From Blattamonas nauphoetae (Eukaryota; Preaxostyla; Oxymonadida), in NCBI GenBank assembly GCA_033064195.1, contig JARBJD010000183.1:1-64000 (forward strand): a stretch of 64,000 nt of DNA. The letters run 5' to 3'. The notes below the pieces were generated by a model. That model was not told the origin of the DNA. It was given only the letters and a program-made list of their open reading frames with translations, and did no database searches. Positions 9,883-19,944 of this stretch are shown one piece after another. Positions within the stretch are counted from its first letter, which is position 1. Every line of letters begins with the position of its first letter. A program made the position numbers and the translations under genes.

Positions 9883-10560
9883 TCATCCTTCTCGCCTGTC
9901 GTCTCGTCCAAACCGCATCAAATCGAACTCGTCGTCATCTTGGTTGAATTTCAGTTCGTCGCTTCGTTCGAGTGCCTTCTGCCACGATTCCTGAAATCTG
10001 TCTCGCGCCTTCTTGTCGTTCTCCCGACGCAGACGATATTCTGTGGTCGACAGCACATCAAACACGCCCGCCAGAATCCGACTCTTCAGCGACGACTCGC
10101 CCGCGTCCTTTCTCTCCACAAACGGCAGAAGCGCCACTCGCTTGAAGTCGTGCGTGTGCGTCCCTTTCTGCGGCGGGTCCTGCTTCTGCGTTGCGAACAG
10201 ATAGAATGCGTTCCTGCTCTCGTCGGGGAAGACGTGGAGGGAGCGTCGTGGCTGCGGCGGCGGGTGGTTCGGGCTCATCATTTGAGTTGTGGGGAACGGT
10301 GGGAAAATTGGGTTTGTCAAATCCCGCTCGCTCGCCTGCAGATCCCTCCCGTCGAGATTCGCATCCGAAAACGCCCAAAACGCCGGATTCGCCCGATTTT
10401 GGAGGAAGGACGGTGAGAACGATGGTGGAATGGTGGCGTGCCCGTTCTCCACATGAAAGCTCTCTCCGCATTTGTAGAGGTTGTACACACGGTTGGAGTG
10501 TATCGTGATGACACATAGTCGCCTTCGCCGTTGTTCATCACCATCTTTTCGCGCAGCTCC
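9883..10560 (-). CDS. Unknown ORF downstream of the LCAT-like gene
   Basis: An open minus-strand frame of about 240 codons without a good ATG at its upstream end. Its first part (Val-Tyr-Asn-Leu-Tyr-Lys-Cys-Gly-Glu-Ser-Phe) could be the continuation of the LCAT-like gene after a splice or frame change; its last 120 residues look like real protein: a Phe-Tyr-Leu-Phe-Ala-Thr strand, Asp-Phe-Lys-Arg-Val-Ala-Leu-Leu-Pro-Phe, then a long charged helix (Arg-Leu-Arg-Arg-Glu-Asn-Asp-Lys-Lys-Ala-Arg) and an acidic tail. The base composition is more GC-rich than the flanks, as in other coding parts of the window. I do not recognise the family. Confidence 0.45.
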   Translation of the reverse strand, partial: GAARKDGDEQRRRRLCVITIHSNRVYNLYKCGESFHVENGHATIPPSFSPSFLQNRANPAFWAFSDANLDGRDLQASERDLTNPIFPPFPTTQMMSPNHPPPQPRRSLHVFPDESRNAFYLFATQKQDPPQKGTHTHDFKRVALLPFVERKDAGESSLKSRILAGVFDVLSTTEYRLRRENDKKARDRFQESWQKALERSDELKFNQDDDEFDLMRFGRDDRREG

Positions 10561-11195
10561 AATGATAAGATTAGATTGCCCTTGATCTGCGAATGGAAGA
10601 GTGTGTTGCCCCAAATATGTTCAAACATCGCCTCTTCTTCTTCCAGCGTGTCTACAGCCTCGCAGTCCATGCATGTTCCATCCGTCTGATTGATGAATCC
10701 ATTAAACGTTAAGTCGTCCTTCTCTCGAGACTTCAATGTCAGTTAAGAGGTGGAAGGAAGGTCAGTGAGCGTTCTGAACCAAAATGGTAGCATGATCACC
10801 TGTTCCATCAGCTGCATCAGATTCGGCGAGATCACGAACTTTGGCAGCCCCAAATTGTATCCGAACAGAAGTGCCCGCAATACATGCGTACCACCCTGAA
10901 AAGGCGGCGCGATTGCTATCCATCGGCGGACAAATAGAATGTTCTCGTCGGCGAAAAGATGCACGAAACTGCGAAACACAAGAGTTCCCATTGAAGGTGT
11001 GATAGTGTCTACATTCAGATTCCCACACGCATGGAATGCTTGTCGGATTCGTGTCCGGAGAGGATTCATGAATCAGGATGCTGTCTGCTGCAAGACACTG
11101 CCGCCAATCGTAAGGAGAACCAAAAAAGCGAAATCCCAGGCACGTATCCGTATGCAAGGAACATCCGAATCATGTCGTGATTGTAGCTTCGAGTG
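10317..11195 (-). pseudogene. LCAT/PDAT-like acyltransferase, frame-disrupted
   Basis: Landmarks of the lecithin:cholesterol acyltransferase family occur in order on the minus strand: Gly-Tyr-Val-Pro-Gly and Phe-Gly-Ser-Pro-Tyr-Asp-Trp-Arg near 11140-11100; the serine elbow as Pro-Ser-Met-Gly (His-Ser-Met-Gly in most relatives) near 10990; Ala-Pro-Pro-Phe-Gln-Gly-Gly near 10890; a Leu-Pro-Phe-Trp segment near 10775; and Gly-Glu-Gly-Asp near 10520, where relatives have the catalytic Asp in Gly-Asp-Gly. An exon start at 11195 after TTGTTGCAG is plausible. The frames change at a run of six T residues inside the Pro-Tyr-Asp-Trp-Arg region, again about 50 bases on, and an in-frame TAA stands at 10743. 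Either a pseudogene, or short introns plus homopolymer errors. Confidence 0.6.
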
Positions 11196-12587
11196 CTGCA
11201 ACAAATCACAAATTAGAAAAGAGGGAAAGTCATGAATCGAGAAATGGGAGTCTATTGATGTTCGGATATGAAAATGAACGCAAAGGAAGGCGGAGAATGA
11301 TTGAAAGTGAGAACAGACTCATGCAGGAGAGGCACTTCAAGTGTGAGATAGTCGATGGAGGGGACATTGGTCTTCATAAGCGTGCCTGTATTCTAACCGT
11401 CCTGAAGAGAGAAATAATGTCGAAAAAGGGGAAGAAAACAAACTTTGAATAAGATAAATGAAGGACCGTTGATAATATGGAGTATCATGTCTTGATCTGA
11501 TTCGGCAGTGGGACGACAATCTATCTTGAGCGAGATCATGAGGGAAAACGATAAATAAGGTCCGAGAAGAAAAAGAAGACCATTTTACTGTTCTTTAAAT
11601 CCGTGGACAAGCAGTCAGAACCAAAACAAAGAGTCGGTGTCGGTCGGACAGGCCGATTTTTTGTCCGATGTTGGGGAAAGACAGACCGACTCAAGGACTC
11701 TTGAACCACGACCTTTTGCACTTTAATTTGGGGAAAAATGAGATGAACAAATTATAGAGATGTTATGAATCAAAAATGAGAAAAAGAGGGTTATAAAGTG
11801 ACTCTGGCGGGATTCGATCCTGGGTCCGGGGAGCAAAAAGCTTCCGTGCTACCACTCGACTAAAAGGCGGTTCAAAAAAGTCGCCGACTCTTTTATTTTT
11901 GGGGACTGGACTCGTTGCTTTCAGACCGACCACTGCCCATGCCTACCATAGTGTGTTGCAACATTTCATTGAGATCACCATCTTTGTCCAAGCCCAACTG
12001 TTCCCAATCCACACACGTGTTGGATGAACAGCATTGAACAGTGTGATTTCTGTTTCTCTCCTTTTTAATCATCTGAAATTCTCTGGTAGTTCATTCCTAG
12101 CGGTCACCTTTTGACGAAAATGTCCTCGAGAAAGAACAATGGGTCAGTGATCAGATTCAACTTCAAGAACGAATCGACTCTGACACAATGACATCGTTCC
12201 CAACTCCACTCTTCGTTGTCCCACATCAACTCTTCACAAATCCGATTCATTTCATCGTGAACTCGACTGTAACCACACGTTCAGATTCTCATAACTTCAG
12301 CAACCATCCACATAACACAAACTCGACAATGAACCCTGTCGTTCCAATTTAGCAATTGTCGACTGTGTTCGGATGGAGGAGAACATGGATTCAACACCTC
12401 GAACCGTCCCATTCTCCGTGGATGCCAAAATCGAGGTCTCACCATTTACCTTTTGATGTTTCTCCATTCTCTGTATATAGTCACAAATATCTCTCCAAAT
12501 CGACAGAACTCCTCAACTTTCTCAACCCACTCCTACCACTCCAGAACAAGCAACAAATCAAAGAGTCTGAACAAGGATCTCCACAGG
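11196..12587. other. Intergenic stretch with a tRNA-like relic
   Basis: No supported gene. Short open frames at 11177-11452 and 11536-11721 show no recognisable protein. A partly self-complementary patch at about 11624-11695 carries GAGTCGGT and ACCGACTC arms. The tRNA-like segment at 11800-11870 is listed separately. The promoter and 5' leader of the acyltransferase at 12588 must lie in the last few hundred bases. Confidence 0.5.
11800..11870 (-). other. tRNA-like relic with A-box and B-box-like motifs
   Basis: On the minus strand TAGTCGAGTGG fits the Pol III A-box consensus and, about 40 bases on, GGATCGAATCC fits the B box; between them a CTTTTTG loop would expose a UUU anticodon. A T-rich stretch follows downstream. 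However, the acceptor and D stems do not pair, so this is not a working tRNA; it may be a decayed tRNA or a tRNA-derived element. Confidence 0.3.
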
Positions 12588-14117
12588 ATGAAATCGCTCT
12601 CAATCTTCGAAGAGCCGAATTTAAACCATTCCACTCATCTGGAAGAACCCGCAAACATGCCACACCTTCTTGCATGCTCAGACACTAACTTCATCGACCT
12701 CATGCGTCTCAGGAGACTATACAATGTATTCTCTCCATTTCTCTCTATTCTCTGATCAATCTATCGCTTTCTCTTCTCTTTGTTCTCGTAACGCTCAGGA
12801 TTCATCTGTCACTCACCCATACATTTTTTTCTAAACCAATGGGATTATTTAGACCACGAAAATCTCTTTACAACAGGATGATTAATCATCCTTCTCTTCA
12901 GCCATTTGTTCATTTATACCCAGGAAACGTTTGTATCCGAACTTTTGACAACTCCGTTCATTCTTTGAATTATTCCTCGAAATATCAATATTTTCTTTCA
13001 AAAATACACATACCTCTCTTATTCATGTTTCTCAATCCATAACCACTCTATATTCGTTATTCATCTCTCTACAGCCTGTTTGGCGATGGTTCAAATTATT
13101 GGTTTTCCCGGGTCCCATCATTGGCGTTATACGATGCATATTCTTTGGTCTAACTTGGGTTTTCTACTACATTGGACTTCACCTCATCTTTCTGGGTTAT
13201 CGTGTCTGTCCTTCTTACTTGTGATTGATGTACCAATCCAGAAATGGGATCTACCCGCGCCGAAGTGGAGACGACGCTTGTCACAACATCTGTCTCGTCT
13301 AATGAGCTTCGTGACATGTCTGATCTTTGCCGTCATCCCAAAATACGTTGATCACTCGAAGAAACCGAAACACGACCCTCGCTACCATTCTCATCCGCCT
13401 TTCGATTGGAGCCAGTCATACACCCTTGTGGGTAACCACCAATCGATCTACGATGCAGTGATTGGGAGTGGGTTTCTTGGAAATCCCTCAATCATGGCTC
13501 GGGGCGACTTTCTTCAAGCTCCGATCCTCGGCTTCATTTTGAAGCAATTTAGAGCTATCCCCGCCAATCGAAATGCAACACACGATGCTAACCATAAATC
13601 AGCATCACAGCTCTATTTAGAACGAAAGGAGAATCCATTACCAGGCGAGTATGCTGTTTGCATGTTTCCGGAAGGCACGGACACCAACGGAAGTGCAGTG
13701 ACGCGATTCCACAAAGGAGCCTTTCTTGGAGGCCACCCAGTTCGTCCGTTTACCATCAAATACCCCGGAAAGCGGATGAATCTAGCATGGGACACGATCA
13801 ACGTCATTTCACTAATATGGGAGACATCATGTCAATTTTACAACCGTTTCGAAATGCACGTCTACGACTTGTATTATCCAACGGAGGAGGAACGGAACGA
13901 CCCGGAGTTATATTCGCAGAATGTCGGCAGATTTGTCGCGGCTCAACTTGGTGTTCCATACAAGCCAGAATGTGATATCCCACACTATCGGATTGCAGCG
14001 AAGCTATGGGACGGAAAGATGAAATGGAACGAGGCAGTGGACAAACTGTTCGAAATCAACCGTGATCAGCATTCATTTGTTCCAATACCGAACTCTATGC
14101 CAGATGAGATTGTCTGA
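12588..14117 (+). CDS. PlsC-type lysophospholipid acyltransferase, spliced
   Basis: A membrane glycerolipid acyltransferase of the LPCAT/LPEAT-like branch, which would add an acyl chain to a lysophospholipid. Likely exons: 12588-12725, 13075-13203 and 13242-14117, all joined in phase 0, giving about 380 residues. The second exon encodes Pro-Val-Trp-Arg-Trp-Phe and a long hydrophobic hairpin; the third brings another membrane segment, the catalytic Asn-His-Gln-Ser-Ile-Tyr-Asp (NHx4D, near 13437), an Arg-Gly-Asp/Lys-Gln-Phe-Arg block, and the glycerophosphate-binding Phe-Pro-Glu-Gly-Thr (near 13668). The 38-nt intron 13204-13241 (GTCTGT...CCAG) is strongly supported because it joins the hydrophobic exon to the catalytic frame. 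The 349-nt gap before exon 2 may hide another exon; the first exon is the least certain. Confidence 0.85.
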
Positions 14118-14359
14118 ACATATGTATTAGTCTTGCTTCTGTTTTCTCTTTGTTTACCATTCACTTTGAGAGTTTTGTCGATGAACTCATACTTATTCGT
14201 TGGTTTGTTCTGTTTCGCGTTGAACCAGTTTCATTCGTCTTTTGTTCAAACCCCGTGGGTGTACGTGTTTCTGAAAGGATTTATTGGAGTTGTTGCGGAC
14301 ATGTATGGAGCTTTGATTAATCCAGACCATAATAATTTAAATCATCACCTGTCGTCCGA
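14118..14359. other. Short spacer with a hydrophobic open frame
   Basis: An open frame at 14133-14363 would give a 76-residue hydrophobic peptide. It has no recognisable family or clear leader, and fills the spacer between two well-supported genes, so I do not call it a gene. Confidence 0.3.
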
Positions 14360-15426
14360 ATGAGTGAACAAATCTCGACCTCCACAAGATTGGTTGAACA
14401 GTCCCATCACAGTGTGCTGTCCCTGTGCGTGATGTTGATATAGATTTCTTGGCATGGGATGGAAAACAGCTTGAATCAACATCCGAACGATTGTCCATGT
14501 ATCAATCTCTTGTACAAATGATACAGGAACGACATCCACTTGATGAAACGTCAGAAGAGAAAGCAGTCAATCTTCTTGAACACGTCCATTTATTCGACAG
14601 AGGAGAAGCCGATCGGTTTATCCTCGGTCTCGTGACATCGTCACCTGATGAAGCTCTCCCCGACGTTGTTGCTTCGATCATTGTGCTCCTTTCCTTTCCC
14701 AACCAGAGAATCATCAAAGCAACAATGATGTTCCTCGATTCTCTGATCCAGTTCTGTTCACCCAGTGTCCGTCTGAAACTCGTCAGAGCTGATCTGCTCC
14801 CCCACATTATCGCCTCTCTCAATCCCCTATCGCTCTCTGTTGCAGATTACAAATACATCCACTCTCGACTCATCTTCGTCATCGACTATTCACTCTACCT
14901 TTCACTGCCTGACAATCTCGAGAATCTCCGAATTGAAAACTCGACAGAAAGTCAAGCAGTTCATGAGACTGTCTTGAAGCAAGTTCTCGTCCCATCTGAG
15001 GCATATATTCGCCATCTGTGCGTCAACCAATATTCGATGATAGAATCAGACCAATCGTATGAACTCCTGACCCTTTTTGCAGAACTCCTCCAAATCTGTG
15101 CGTACTATCAACCAATAATGGATTTTGTTTTCAAACTTCCTGTCTTTTCAGCGATCACAAGCGCCATCTCGTTTTGTGACGAGGAGCTGAGAATCTGGCT
15201 TTTTCTCGGCCAGACTTGCATGCACCAGAAGGAATGGGACAAACAAGGCAGATCCCTTCGTCAATACGGACAGATTGTTCGTCGATATCTGAAAATGGAG
15301 GGGTTCGAAGCTTTGATCGAAGAAAGACTGGAAAACGATAAACACGGAGACAGATGGGAACTTTTGGCAGGACAAGTGATTGAAGTGAGTATCTTGCTTG
15401 GAATGAACCTTCTACAGCTGAAATAG
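14360..15426 (+). CDS. ARM/HEAT-like family protein, copy 1
   Basis: Member of a paralogous all-helical family seen three times in this window (also 16467 and 56055). Exon 1 starts at ATG 14360 and ends at 14411; a 32-nt intron (14412-14443, GTGTGC...ATAG) is removed in phase 1, giving Asn-Phe-Leu-Ala-Trp-Asp-Gly at the junction, exactly where the two paralogues have their own phase-1 introns. The protein of about 344 residues has the family's Trp-Asp-Gly N-terminal motif, a Val-Arg-Ala-Asp-Leu-Leu-Pro-His-Ile-Ile-Ala-Ser-Leu core helix, a His-Glu-Thr-Val-Leu-Lys segment and Met-Glu-Gly-Phe-Glu near the end. Repeated amphipathic helices suggest an armadillo/HEAT fold. Partner and function are unknown. 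The stop is TAG. Confidence 0.8.
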
Positions 15427-16466
15427 AACAGAAGGAAACAGCGAAGGAACGAAGTCAAATCTCAGAATCACCTCGCAGTGATCGATCTCAAGTGTTGATA
15501 ACTCCTCCATTGACTTGAAAGGAATTTGCACAGATATTGCCGAGTTTATCAGCTGTTTCAGTATGTTGATGTAAGAAGACCTCTGTCACGGCTGTTCTGC
15601 TTTTCGGTTGTTTCTACGGGAAGCAAATCACGGATATAGCCGACTTGGCAGAGTTGTCACGATCATTTCGGTTTTGTTTTAGCTTCCTACTCACAATTCA
15701 GCAACCATTTTTTCCTCTTCACCAATCGCTGGGGAATGAACAATTGACGAATGTCTCCTTGAAAGGCCTGTCAGTTTCGAGCAACTATCTAAATTGGTAT
15801 GAGGAGAGTAGTCTCCTGGTTCGATTAATCACAAACCTATGGTTTGATCAGTTTCCATCACGAAAATACAAAAGTTCATCACTCGGAATTATCATCACTC
15901 AGATATTTGTGTTGGATATATCGTAATAACGAAGATATGAGCGGCTGAAAACTGAAAGAACTGTCAGATTTGTTCTGACAAAAGTTCAAACACAAAATAC
16001 AGAAATTAACTGCCTAAAGTGACTATATTCTTAACCACTCGTGTGAGCATTATTCACCTGCCTTGTGACAGCATTTTGTCTGGTTTGCGCAAAGAAACCT
16101 TGGTTCGGAAAGGAGCCTGTCCAACGTGGACTCTGCGACCTGTCTCGGAAATTCGGTGTGGTGATCAATTTTCCCATGCGATTGTTCGCCTGTTTCTGCT
16201 GCGCATTGGACCAGCCATTCTTTCTTCAAGCGACAGACACAATGGCCTCTAAATCCTGAACAGTTGTGAAAGAAAAGACTCAATTTGAGAGAAACGGAAA
16301 AAAACTGACTTTCCTGATCAGCCTTGAAGAGTTGATTGAATGAAACTGTGGAATTCATCTCGTGAAAATTCATGACCCATGATAAAATTGTTGCTGGAGA
16401 ACCATCAATTTCTCCCTCTCCCATCTCACCTTCTCGGAATCAGTCTTTCATTTCAACCCACTTTCG
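15427..16466. other. Intergenic stretch, no gene seen
   Basis: Open frames at 15645-15926, 16019-16259 and (minus) 16050-16424 overlap in conflicting frames, lack recognisable motifs, and have no supporting splice or leader context. A small CTGTCAG/CTGACA hairpin lies near 15962-15980. Confidence 0.4.
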
Positions 16467-17506
16467 ATGAATTACACTCTCGTTAGTATGTCACCACCAC
16501 TTTTGATTTATCATCCTCAGGCACATATTCCTTCATGAATTGGGATAAAAATCAACTTACATCAAGCTCGGACAAACAGGCAGTATTTCGCTCTCTTGTA
16601 TCAATGACGAAATCGCGACAACCATTTGACGAGGCTTTGAACAGAAAAGCTGTGTCCTTTCTCACAAATTAAATTCCTATCGAACGAGGAACTCAGTCTT
16701 CACATAAACATCGGACCTTCATCGTCTGGTGAATCAAGGAGTGAATTCATTGACTCCCTCGTCCCCCTCCTCTCATCTTCAAGTCGACGCATCGTCCCAA
16801 CAACGATGGACCTGTTTGAAACAGTCATTTCATGCATTTCGAAGACTTCTCACCTGAATGTCATCGCTGCTGATTTTATTCCACAGCTTATTGTCTCTCT
16901 CAGCCCACATTCTCTTCCATTCGAAGAAGCTGACAAGATCCACATCAATCTTCTCTTAATCATCTTCCGTTCACTCTGGCTCTCGACTCGACGTGGACTC
17001 AAAGATCTTCACATTACCGATCCAAATGAACAAAAAGCGATCCACGAAACAATCCATGATCATGAGCTGGTGCCGTCACGAAGCTATCTTGAACATCTCT
17101 GTATCCACTATCACTCAGTTGTGGATGGGGACTTCTCTTCGAGACTGATCTCTCTCTTTGCTCGAATTATGCCAATATCTCATCTATATCAACCAACAAT
17201 AGCTTTTGTAAGTGACTTGCACATCTCTCTCATAATCCCAAGCTTTCTCACCTTCTTTGATAATTATTACGCAAACAATTGGGTTCTGGCCGAAATAACG
17301 TTCTCTCAGCAAGATTGGAACGAAGCAGGCGGGGAACAACTCCGAGGATGGATCGAGGTTGTCAGACAGTTGAGAATGGAGGGTTCGAAGACATTATTGA
17401 GCAACTGCAACAAGACGATAATTATGGAGAGACCGAACATGACGTGAACTGGCAAGCCGCCCTATGGAGCAGATTGCATGGAGGAAATATGGAATCACTG
17501 AATTAG
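16467..17506 (+). pseudogene. ARM/HEAT-like family protein, copy 2, frameshifted
   Basis: Paralogue of the gene at 14360. Exon 1 (ATG 16467, 19 nt) leads to a 35-nt intron (16486-16520, GTATGT...CTCAG) spliced in phase 1 before Thr-Tyr-Ser-Phe-Met-Asn-Trp-Asp, matching the intron position of the other two copies. The reading frame then changes near 16670-16690, after Lys-Ala-Val-Ser-Phe-Leu, and again near 17375, within the Met-Glu-Gly-Phe-Glu motif, ending at a TAG at about 17504. The family core (Ala-Asp-Phe-Ile-Pro-Gln-Leu-Ile-Val-Ser-Leu; Ala-Ile-His-Glu-Thr-Ile) is otherwise well kept, so the copy either died recently or carries sequence errors. Confidence 0.72.
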
Positions 17507-17551
17507 AAGATGAAAAGCTCCAATCAACATTGAACTACACGTTCTGGAGGT

Positions 17552-18019
17552 TCAATATGAATTCAGGCTCCTCTCTAACGAGATATAGTGACAAAACATC
17601 CTTCCTTGTTTCAATGCACAACCGAACACCACCTCCATCCCAATCCCACTGTCTTCTGCCCCCACCACAACATGGACACCACACCTCCGATCTGAAGGGT
17701 CCATCTGCTTGATGACGAACACCGAAAGGAGTACAATGTCCATTTGTCGGTTCGATCGAAAATGGCTTCTAAGCTGACCTGCGGCAACTGATAGGAGCAC
17801 TCCTGTCCAGATAAACAAGCCTACAACCTGACACGTCCCAACATTGTCATCGTCGGTGTTGTGTTGGTCTCCGTTCATTGCAGCCTCGTGTTCGTTGGCC
17901 CATTCAGCGTTGGATAAGCTGAGCCGAACACATTGCACTTTTTCCAGCTTCATTCGCCTCCGAGACCTGATTTCTTCCTTATTTCGTCTCAAATCCTCTT
18001 TCGAGGCAGACAGTGACAT
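17552..18019 (-). CDS. Small predicted membrane protein, unknown
   Basis: A 155-residue ORF from ATG at 18019. The N-terminal 35 residues are highly charged and helical (Ser-Lys-Glu-Asp-Leu-Arg-Arg-Asn-Lys-Glu-Glu, then Arg-Ser-Arg-Arg-Arg), followed by a polar Asp/Asn-rich linker, one clear membrane segment (Val-Val-Gly-Leu-Phe-Ile-Trp-Thr-Gly-Val-Leu-Leu) and a second weaker hydrophobic stretch. A basic N-terminus plus late membrane helices vaguely recalls Get2/CAMLG-type tail-anchored-protein receptors, but nothing specific supports that. It is convergent with the broken ARM-like gene. The middle part lies in the same frame throughout, with no need for introns. Confidence 0.5.
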   Translation of the reverse strand: MSLSASKEDLRRNKEEIRSRRRMKLEKVQCVRLSLSNAEWANEHEAAMNGDQHNTDDDNVGTCQVVGLFIWTGVLLSVAAGQLRSHFRSNRQMDIVLLSVFVIKQMDPSDRRCGVHVVVGAEDSGIGMEVVFGCALKQGRMFCHYISLERSLNSY

Positions 18020-18287
18020 TTTGTTTCTGTCATTTCGCTTCACATGCAATGCTGAACCCGGAACCACTCACTTGAAAGAGTTTGACTGAGAGTTAATTGA
18101 GATAAATGGAGTGTCTGAAAGGAGATACATCGGAATTGAAGGAAGAATCAAGAACCTGAGTCAGATCGATCCATAACTCGAACAAACAGATTACGCGTAA
18201 TTTAACAAATGTAGCAGATTAGAATCTAAAGGATGAAGAGAAAAGTGTAAAATCAATACATTTTTGTGAAACATCAATCAAAACTAA

Positions 18288-18731
18288 ATGGCACCAAAAG
18301 CAGAAAAGAAAGAAGTCAAGCGTGTTGAAGTCGCCAAGAAGACAGTGAAGACAGGAGACAAGAAATCGCGCTCTCGTTCAGACCGCGCTGGCCTCCAGTT
18401 CCCAGTTGGTCGTATCCACCGTCACCTGCACAAGGGCAACTACTGCGAGCGTATCGGATCAGGTGCTCCCATCTACCTGGCAGCTGTGCTGGAATACCTG
18501 ACAGCCGAGATCCTGGAGCTGGCTGGAAACGCTGCCAAGGAGCACAAGAAGGCAAGAATTGTGCCTCGCCACGTTCTCCTCGCTGTGCGCAACGACGAGG
18601 AGCTGAGCAAGCTGCTTGGACACGTGACAATCCCCGCAGGAGGAGTGCTTCCGAACATCCACTCGAGTCTGGTGAAGAAGGGCAAGGGAGATGACGACGA
18701 GGACGATGGAAAGAGCTCGCAGATTGTGTAA
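18288..18731 (+). CDS. Histone H2A with acidic tail ending in SSQIV
   Basis: A complete intronless H2A of 147 residues packaging nuclear DNA as an H2A-H2B dimer. The core is close to canonical H2A ([12 protein letters not shown]; [11 protein letters not shown]; Arg-Asn-Asp-Glu-Glu-Leu), keeping the acidic-patch residues. It is not H2A.Z-like, since Lys-Gly-Asn-Tyr follows the first loop. The N-terminal tail is longer than usual, by about 15 residues, and basic. The C-terminus adds a Gly-Lys-Gly-(Asp/Glu)7 block and ends Ser-Ser-Gln-Ile-Val, placing an SQ near the end as in H2A.X but without the usual acidic residue after it. GC-rich codon choice suggests high expression. The ATG is preceded by an A-rich leader. 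Confidence 0.97.
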   Translation: MAPKAEKKEVKRVEVAKKTVKTGDKKSRSRSDRAGLQFPVGRIHRHLHKGNYCERIGSGAPIYLAAVLEYLTAEILELAGNAAKEHKKARIVPRHVLLAVRNDEELSKLLGHVTIPAGGVLPNIHSSLVKKGKGDDDEDDGKSSQIV

Positions 18732-18823
18732 ACTCATCGCACTTCATCGTTTTTTGTTTTCTTGTCATTATTTGTGGAGAATCGGGGTTGAAACAAAACG
18801 GTTGAATCATGCTTCCACGATTG

Positions 18824-18829
18824 AATAAA
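18824..18829 (+). terminator. AATAAA poly(A)-like signal after H2A
   Basis: AATAAA lies about 95 bp after the H2A stop codon in AT-rich DNA. It suggests a polyadenylated histone message; no stem-loop of the animal replication-dependent type is evident. Confidence 0.35.
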
Positions 18830-18899
18830 GACGATAAAAGACGAACTTGAAAATGATTGTGATTCCATATCAAATGTAGACATTGAGTCAGAGCGGGTT

Positions 18900-19944
18900 T
18901 ATGAGGTGACCATACACTAGAAACTTTGATTAGTGATTCAGAAAAGTGTTTGTGTAATGGTGAGGATCTCGCTCAAATGACATGCAGAAGTGAAGAAAAG
19001 CCAGATGTATCCCTGTCAAGGGTTGTGAGGTGAATCTGGAGAAACTGAATGGTGGTTGGCAAATGAATCGATCCAATCAGCCCAGAAGGCCGACTGAACG
19101 ATGACCGAGTGATGGGAAGTGACGACAGAAAACGAGAGAAGACTGAAATGGAGACACCAGACATGCATGGATCTGATGTTCTTCTTCCGGTGTGATTCAG
19201 ATGTTGATAGTGTCGGACAAGTGGTGAAGTGCAGATTTGGAGATGAGAGTGATGTGGAATCATGACTAGCGAGATCAGCGATGTGGTGAACTGGATGTGA
19301 TGTGTTGGTCGAGACGATGGCGGCGAGCAGTGGAGTGGGATGACATCCGAAGATCCAACCCCGAAGGTCAAGCGAATGGAGGCCGAGTGACGTGAAGGAA
19401 GCAGGAACAACAAACACAAGGAAATCAGAAAAGGAAAAAAGAAGAAGTGGCAGATGAGCCACTGCAAGATGAAGAAGTGTGATGGAGGGGAAAGAAGGAG
19501 ACATAGTGGAGTCAGGAATGAAGAGAAGTGGGTCACGTTGGGCATGAAGACGATCGTACAGGTATCAGAGGTTCGAATGGTGAAGTGAGTGTGATCGATC
19601 GTCGTCACTTTCCAGCTTTGAGTGGCGCTGGTCAGAATGAAGTGACAATGGTGGTGATTTTGAAAGAAAGACAGGCTGAGATGGAGTGACGTGAATGTCC
19701 AGAGCGATGAGTGCTGTTTGCGGTCGATCTGATTCTTTGTGAAGTGAGTCGAGTGGACGATGGATTTCAAAGCTCTGTGAAAGGGTTCAGCGGAGTGGAC
19801 AGTGACGTGAAAACGAAGATCTGATGACGTGAGTGGTATTTGAACTGTGTTGGATATCTGGTTTCGGTGTCAAGGGAAAAGTGAAGTGGAATGCGTTAAA
19901 AGAAGTGAAAGCGGTGTTCGATTGGCGATGAGATTGCTTGGCAC
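18900..19944. repeat. Shared 3' flank of giant gene A
   Basis: This GTGA-rich block follows the stop codon of gene A and is repeated after gene B (about 29985-30966) and gene C (about 40791-41663). Landmarks are ACATGCAG...GTCAAGGGTTGTGA at the far end, AATGAATCGATC, and GTGTCAAGGGAAAAGTGAAGTGG next to the genes. Internal indels differ among copies and the open frames across it (longest 265 codons here) are not preserved, so it is treated as non-coding 3' sequence duplicated with the genes. A 60-bp outer part (ACTAGAAACTTTGATTAG) is shared only with copy C. Confidence 0.8.

Noticed and set aside
18973-19770. 265-codon minus-strand frame in the 3' block of gene A, with similar starts in the other two copies
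   Set aside because: The similarity is at DNA level; indels change the frame between copies (265, 204 and 81 codons), so coding is not conserved.
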